A stretch of 64,000 bases of DNA from JAICUY01 sp963716585. GTDB taxonomy: Bacteria > Chloroflexota > Limnocylindria > QHBO01. Location: the NCBI GenBank assembly GCA_963716585.1, contig CAVQTN010000005.1, positions 1 to 64,000 on the forward strand. The letters run 5' to 3'. The notes beneath the pieces are model-generated. The model was not told where the DNA came from. It was given only the letters and a program-made list of their open reading frames with translations, and did not search any database. Below, in pieces: positions 61,684 through 64,000 of the stretch (position 1 is its first letter; the number at the start of each line of letters is the position of its first letter). The position numbers and the translations under genes are program-made.

Positions 61684-61980
61684 GTGCTCAATGTCGTCGA
61701 CGATCCGCAGAACCGCCGATTCGTGCTGGAGTCGGACGGGGAGGTCGCGGAGCTGGAGTACGAGGTGTTCGACGATCGGATGGTCCTCGTGCACACCGAG
61801 GTCCCGAGCGCGCTTGCCGGGCGGGGGATCGGCGGAAACCTCGTCGAGGCGGCCGTGCAGCGGGCCCGCGCGGCGAGCCTGGCCGTCGAACCGCAGTGCC
61901 GCTTTGCGCGCGGCTGGCTGCGCCGCCATCCGGAGGTCGTCGGCGCCCTCACCGTCGACTGGACGGCTCGCGGCAGCTGA
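61684..61980 (+). CDS. Small GNAT-family N-acetyltransferase
   Basis: A 98-residue product of the short COG2388-like type. It has a beta-strand start (RRFVLESDGEVAELEYEVFDDRMVLVHTEV, in parts), the acetyl-CoA loop GRGIGGNLVEAAVQRAR, and the end CRFARGWLRRHPE typical of this subgroup. GTG 61684 is the first standard start, but the GGAGG ribosome-binding site lies 24 bases ahead, and an ATC codon at 61666 is better spaced. Substrate unknown. Confidence 0.85.
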   Translation: MLNVVDDPQNRRFVLESDGEVAELEYEVFDDRMVLVHTEVPSALAGRGIGGNLVEAAVQRARAASLAVEPQCRFARGWLRRHPEVVGALTVDWTARGS

Positions 61981-61989
61981 GCGTGGCCG

Positions 61990-62286
61990 ATGGCTGACAT
62001 CTGCACCCATCTCGATACGATCCTCGACGTCACGCCTTCGAGCGACGGCTGCGAGGACTGCCTGCGCATCGGCGGCAGCTGGGTGCACCTGCGCCTGTGC
62101 ATGACCTGCGGTCATGTCGGCTGCTGTGACCAGTCCCCGAACCGGCACGCCACCGCACATTGGCATGCTCGGCCGGAGCATCCGATCATGAGCTCCTTCG
62201 AGCCGGACGAGGAGTGGTACTGGTGCTTCGCGGACGAACTGACGTTCGAGCTCGAGGACGGCCCCGCTTCACGCTCGCACCCCTGA
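61990..62286 (+). CDS. UBP-type zinc-finger protein
   Basis: A 98-residue single-domain protein. Cys5 and His7, Cys21 and Cys24, Cys37 and Cys40, then Cys45/46, His53, His57 and His59 match the zinc ligand layout of the ubiquitin-hydrolase zinc finger (ZnF-UBP), with LCMTCGHVGCCD and HATAHWH. In eukaryotes that fold binds the ubiquitin C-terminus; bacterial versions stand alone and their ligand is unknown. It begins nine bases after the GNAT gene, so the two are probably one transcript. Confidence 0.88.
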   Translation: MADICTHLDTILDVTPSSDGCEDCLRIGGSWVHLRLCMTCGHVGCCDQSPNRHATAHWHARPEHPIMSSFEPDEEWYWCFADELTFELEDGPASRSHP

Positions 62287-62341
62287 TCACTCATTGACGA
62301 GGCCGTCGCAACCTCGTTGGCCATTGGCGCGTCAGGGTGGC

Positions 62342-62764
62342 GTGCGCAGATTCGCCGCGACCCTCGTTGCCGCTCTGGTGCTGGCTGGCTGCATGCCCGG
62401 TTCGCCGTCGGGGAGCGATGCCTCCACAAGTGCAGCCGGCACCCCAGGGAGTGAAATCGGCGTGTCGGGGAGCGTGGTCGCCGGCCCGGTCTGTCCGGTC
62501 GAGCGCGAGCCGCCCGACCCGGCCTGTGCCGCTCGCCCAGTCGCGGGCGCGACGTTGATCATCGAGGACGCCGCCGGCAGTGAGCTCAGGCGCGTGACCT
62601 CGGACGCCGCCGGCCATTTCAGTCTCGACCTGGTTCCTGGCTCGTATCGCATCGTTCCACAGCGGGTGCCGACGCTGCTCGGAACGGCACCGCCGCTCGA
62701 CCTGGTTGTACGGGAAGGGGAGCATCCCCAGCCGGTCATCAGCTACGACACGGGAATCCGCTGA
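62342..62764 (+). CDS. Putative lipoprotein with carboxypeptidase-regulatory-like beta-sandwich
   Basis: A 140-residue product starting at GTG 62342. Residues 1-17 form a lipoprotein signal with lipobox LAGC (Cys17). After a Ser/Gly linker, residues 40-130 look like a small prealbumin-like domain: ISGSVVAGPVCPVE-type start, two further Cys (CPVEREPPDPAC) that may pair, AGATLIIEDAAG, and HFSLDLVPGSYRIVPQ, the usual CarboxypepD_reg turn. An earlier in-frame ATG would put 16 polar residues before the signal and is rejected. Function unknown. Confidence 0.8.
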   Translation: MRRFAATLVAALVLAGCMPGSPSGSDASTSAAGTPGSEIGVSGSVVAGPVCPVEREPPDPACAARPVAGATLIIEDAAGSELRRVTSDAAGHFSLDLVPGSYRIVPQRVPTLLGTAPPLDLVVREGEHPQPVISYDTGIR

Positions 62765-62902
62765 TCATTGGCTCGGCAAGGCTAACGCCGGGAGCGATGC
62801 ACCGTTAGTACAGGCGAGCCGGGCTCTGTGTTGGTGACGTGGTCGCCAGGGCAGCCACAGACGCCCGGCATCATCATGCGCGTCGCCTGCACGGATGGGC
62901 GT

Positions 62903-63115
62903 CTAGCGGCCGGGATCCTCGAAGTCGGGATCCACCGGGGCCGTGGGGCCGACGTCGTTCGCGGTCGGCAGCAATGTCCAGCCGAAGACCGCCATGGCGA
63001 TCGAGAAGACGATGAGCATCACCGCTCCAGCGGTCTCGTAGCCGCTGACGAACCAGTAGATGACGCCGATCGCAAAGATGCCGATTGGAAGGATCATGTA
63101 TTTGGCGAGCGACAT
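62903..63115 (-). CDS. Small two-helix membrane protein, cytochrome-oxidase subunit IV-like
   Basis: A 70-residue product with two membrane segments (YMILPIGIFAIGVIYWFVSG and AVMLIVFSIAMAVFGWTLL) separated by YETAG, and an acidic tail VDPDFEDPGR. The layout resembles the small subunit IV of actinobacterial aa3 oxidases, but no oxidase gene is nearby, so the name is tentative. ATG 63115 is the first start that keeps the first helix intact. Confidence 0.6.
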   Translation of the reverse strand: MSLAKYMILPIGIFAIGVIYWFVSGYETAGAVMLIVFSIAMAVFGWTLLPTANDVGPTAPVDPDFEDPGR

Positions 63116-63212
63116 GGCCCGATGATAGCGGAGCGCCGGCCTCGCCGCCGGCGCCGTGTGCAGCTTGCTCGACTCGCGCCGGCGTGCTTCGAAATATTGG
63201 TAAATCTGGGTA

Positions 63213-63758
63213 TCAGGTAAGCCAGCCGCAGTCGGTGCGGTTGACCGGCTCGTTTCCGGGCCGTTGACCCGTCCCGGGTGGGTTGGCGCGCACCAGCGGA
63301 CGCGCATTGAGGATGCGGTCGCTCTCGGCAAGGGTCGCCCGTCGCTGGCGAGCGTCGGTCGGCAGGACTCCCGGTTCCGGCGCCGCGATCACCGCATGCG
63401 GGGCCTGCGAAGCGGCTTCGCGGGCTGTCACCACCGACCCGTCGGGGTAGGAGAGCCATAGGCCGCGCATTCGTGCGATAAAGTGCTCGGCCATGCCCGG
63501 GACCAGCATGTCGACCGACGCGCGTCCCGTTCGGCGGTAGCCGCGCGGGCGCTCATCGGCCTGGACGCGGTCCACGAACGCGCGTTCGAGTTGCTCGCGC
63601 ACCGCGGCCACGATCTCGTCGCTGGCCGAGACGCGCGACGCGCCGTGGCTGAAGGTCGCCTGACCGACGACCTCCGGCTGATCCGCGCCGGCACGCGTTC
63701 GCAGCAGGTCGAAAACGAGGGTGTCGCTGGTGCGCGGATCGATCGGGCGGTCGAGCAT
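63213..63758 (-). CDS. Protein of unknown function
   Basis: A 181-residue product I do not recognise. It starts MLDRPIDPRTSDTLVFDLL, has SASDEIVAAVREQLERAFVDRV (helical) and VDMLVPGMAEHFIARMRGLWLSYPDG, and ends in an Arg/Pro-rich tail with NRTDCGWLT. No signal peptide or membrane segment. ATG 63758 is chosen because a TATTCT -10 box lies six bases upstream, so the transcript is probably leaderless; the frame remains open further upstream but would run through the next gene's promoter. Confidence 0.6.
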   Translation of the reverse strand: MLDRPIDPRTSDTLVFDLLRTRAGADQPEVVGQATFSHGASRVSASDEIVAAVREQLERAFVDRVQADERPRGYRRTGRASVDMLVPGMAEHFIARMRGLWLSYPDGSVVTAREAASQAPHAVIAAPEPGVLPTDARQRRATLAESDRILNARPLVRANPPGTGQRPGNEPVNRTDCGWLT

Positions 63759-63764
63759 GGGCCG

Positions 63765-63770
63765 AGAATA
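63765..63770 (-). promoter_or_regulatory. -10 element for the leaderless minus-strand gene
   Basis: AGAATA on the plus strand reads TATTCT on the minus strand. Its last base is seven positions before the first base of ATG 63758, so transcription should start on or next to the start codon. Confidence 0.5.
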
Positions 63771-63830
63771 GCAGGCGGCCGGGACGCCTCGCGGCCGTCG
63801 TGCGCAGTGGCGACGGCGCCTCGCGATGAC

Positions 63831-63836
63831 TACAAT
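63831..63836 (+). promoter_or_regulatory. Candidate -10 element of the last gene
   Basis: TACAAT at 63831-63836 precedes a strong ribosome-binding site (GAGAGGAG, 63854-63861) and GTG 63865. No -35 is obvious. Confidence 0.45.
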
Positions 63837-63864
63837 CGGACCCAGCCGATCCTGAGAGGAGCGC

Positions 63865-64000
63865 GTGAGCGAGATGGAGGAGAAGCCGTACCGGACGATG
63901 GTGACGGCGCAGCAGGATGAACAGATCGACACCTGGGCGTCGGACCTGTTCATCGACTTTGCCAAGCGGATGGGCGTCGGCAACGCCATCGCGTCCTTCT
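63865..64000 (+). CDS. 5' end of an unidentified gene, cut by the window
   Basis: Forty-five codons are visible, starting MSEMEEKPYRTMVTAQQDEQ and continuing WASDLFIDFAKRMGVGNAIASF in frame to the window edge. The start is helical and charged. The ribosome-binding site GAGAGGAG and the upstream TACAAT support a real start. Too little is present to name a family. Confidence 0.65.
   Translation, partial: MSEMEEKPYRTMVTAQQDEQIDTWASDLFIDFAKRMGVGNAIASF

Noticed and set aside
61383..62102. Minus-strand open frame whose C-terminus reads GGRIRTYDQAVNSRPLYH
   Set aside because: This is the well-known false translation of the antisense of a tRNA gene. It runs through tRNA-Asn and against the GNAT and zinc-finger genes.

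Overview
This window is one dense, very GC-rich bacterial chromosome segment. It carries the terminal part of rpoC, the complete str-S10-spc-alpha ribosomal superoperon, a c-di-AMP and cell-envelope precursor block, a t6A/rRNA-modification block, and the dnaG-rpoD pair. The high GC, the heavy use of GTG and TTG starts, the zinc-binding forms of S14, L24 and S4, the CdaA-CdaR-GlmM-GlmS string and a stand-alone MutL-like ATPase in a membrane operon all fit a high-GC Chloroflexota lineage, for example Limnocylindria-like. Actinomycetota is the main alternative. That placement is inference, and a marker-gene tree would decide it. I see no IS element, phage gene, integrase or CRISPR array.

Region 1 (1-25.7 kb): 3' rpoC, a terminator, a near-consensus promoter with a structured leader, then rpsL-rpsG-fusA-tuf-rpsJ, the S10 and spc genes through secY-adk-map, a second promoter, infA-rpmJ-rpsM-rpsK-rpsD-rpoA-rplQ-truA, and rplM-rpsI. 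At least five clear single-base frame breaks (rpoC twice, rplF once, rplR twice), plus a probable sixth in rpsC, interrupt essential genes in the first 16.4 kb. All can be explained by gain or loss of one C, so sequence or assembly error is the simplest reading. The restored RpoC has a C-terminal tail containing a canonical EF-hand-type loop.

Region 2 (25.7-34.2 kb): cdaA-cdaR-glmM-glmS-acpS-nnrD-alr-macro domain. It links c-di-AMP synthesis to amino-sugar and D-alanine supply for peptidoglycan. Region 3 (34.15-40.08 kb): seven tightly overlapping genes encoding a small protein, four membrane proteins, a MutL/GlmL-type ASKHA ATPase and a protein with a barrel-sandwich-like start. No glutamate mutase is present. 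This is the best candidate for an undescribed system.

Region 4 (40.1-49.7 kb): tsaE-tsaB-(rimI fused in frame to tsaD)-rsmA-ispE-ridA, then glmU, a CNNM/CBS protein, a polyprenyl synthase on the minus strand, and recO. Region 5 (49.7-57.3 kb): glyQS, a TPR protein, an HTH protein, a methyltransferase, an enlarged pyruvate phosphate dikinase, and a sigma/anti-sigma pair on the minus strand. Region 6 (57.3-64 kb): dnaG-rpoD behind an unusual upstream region with three TTGACA boxes, tRNA-Asn, and a run of small genes (GNAT, UBP-type zinc finger, lipoprotein, small membrane protein, unknowns) up to a gene cut by the window edge.
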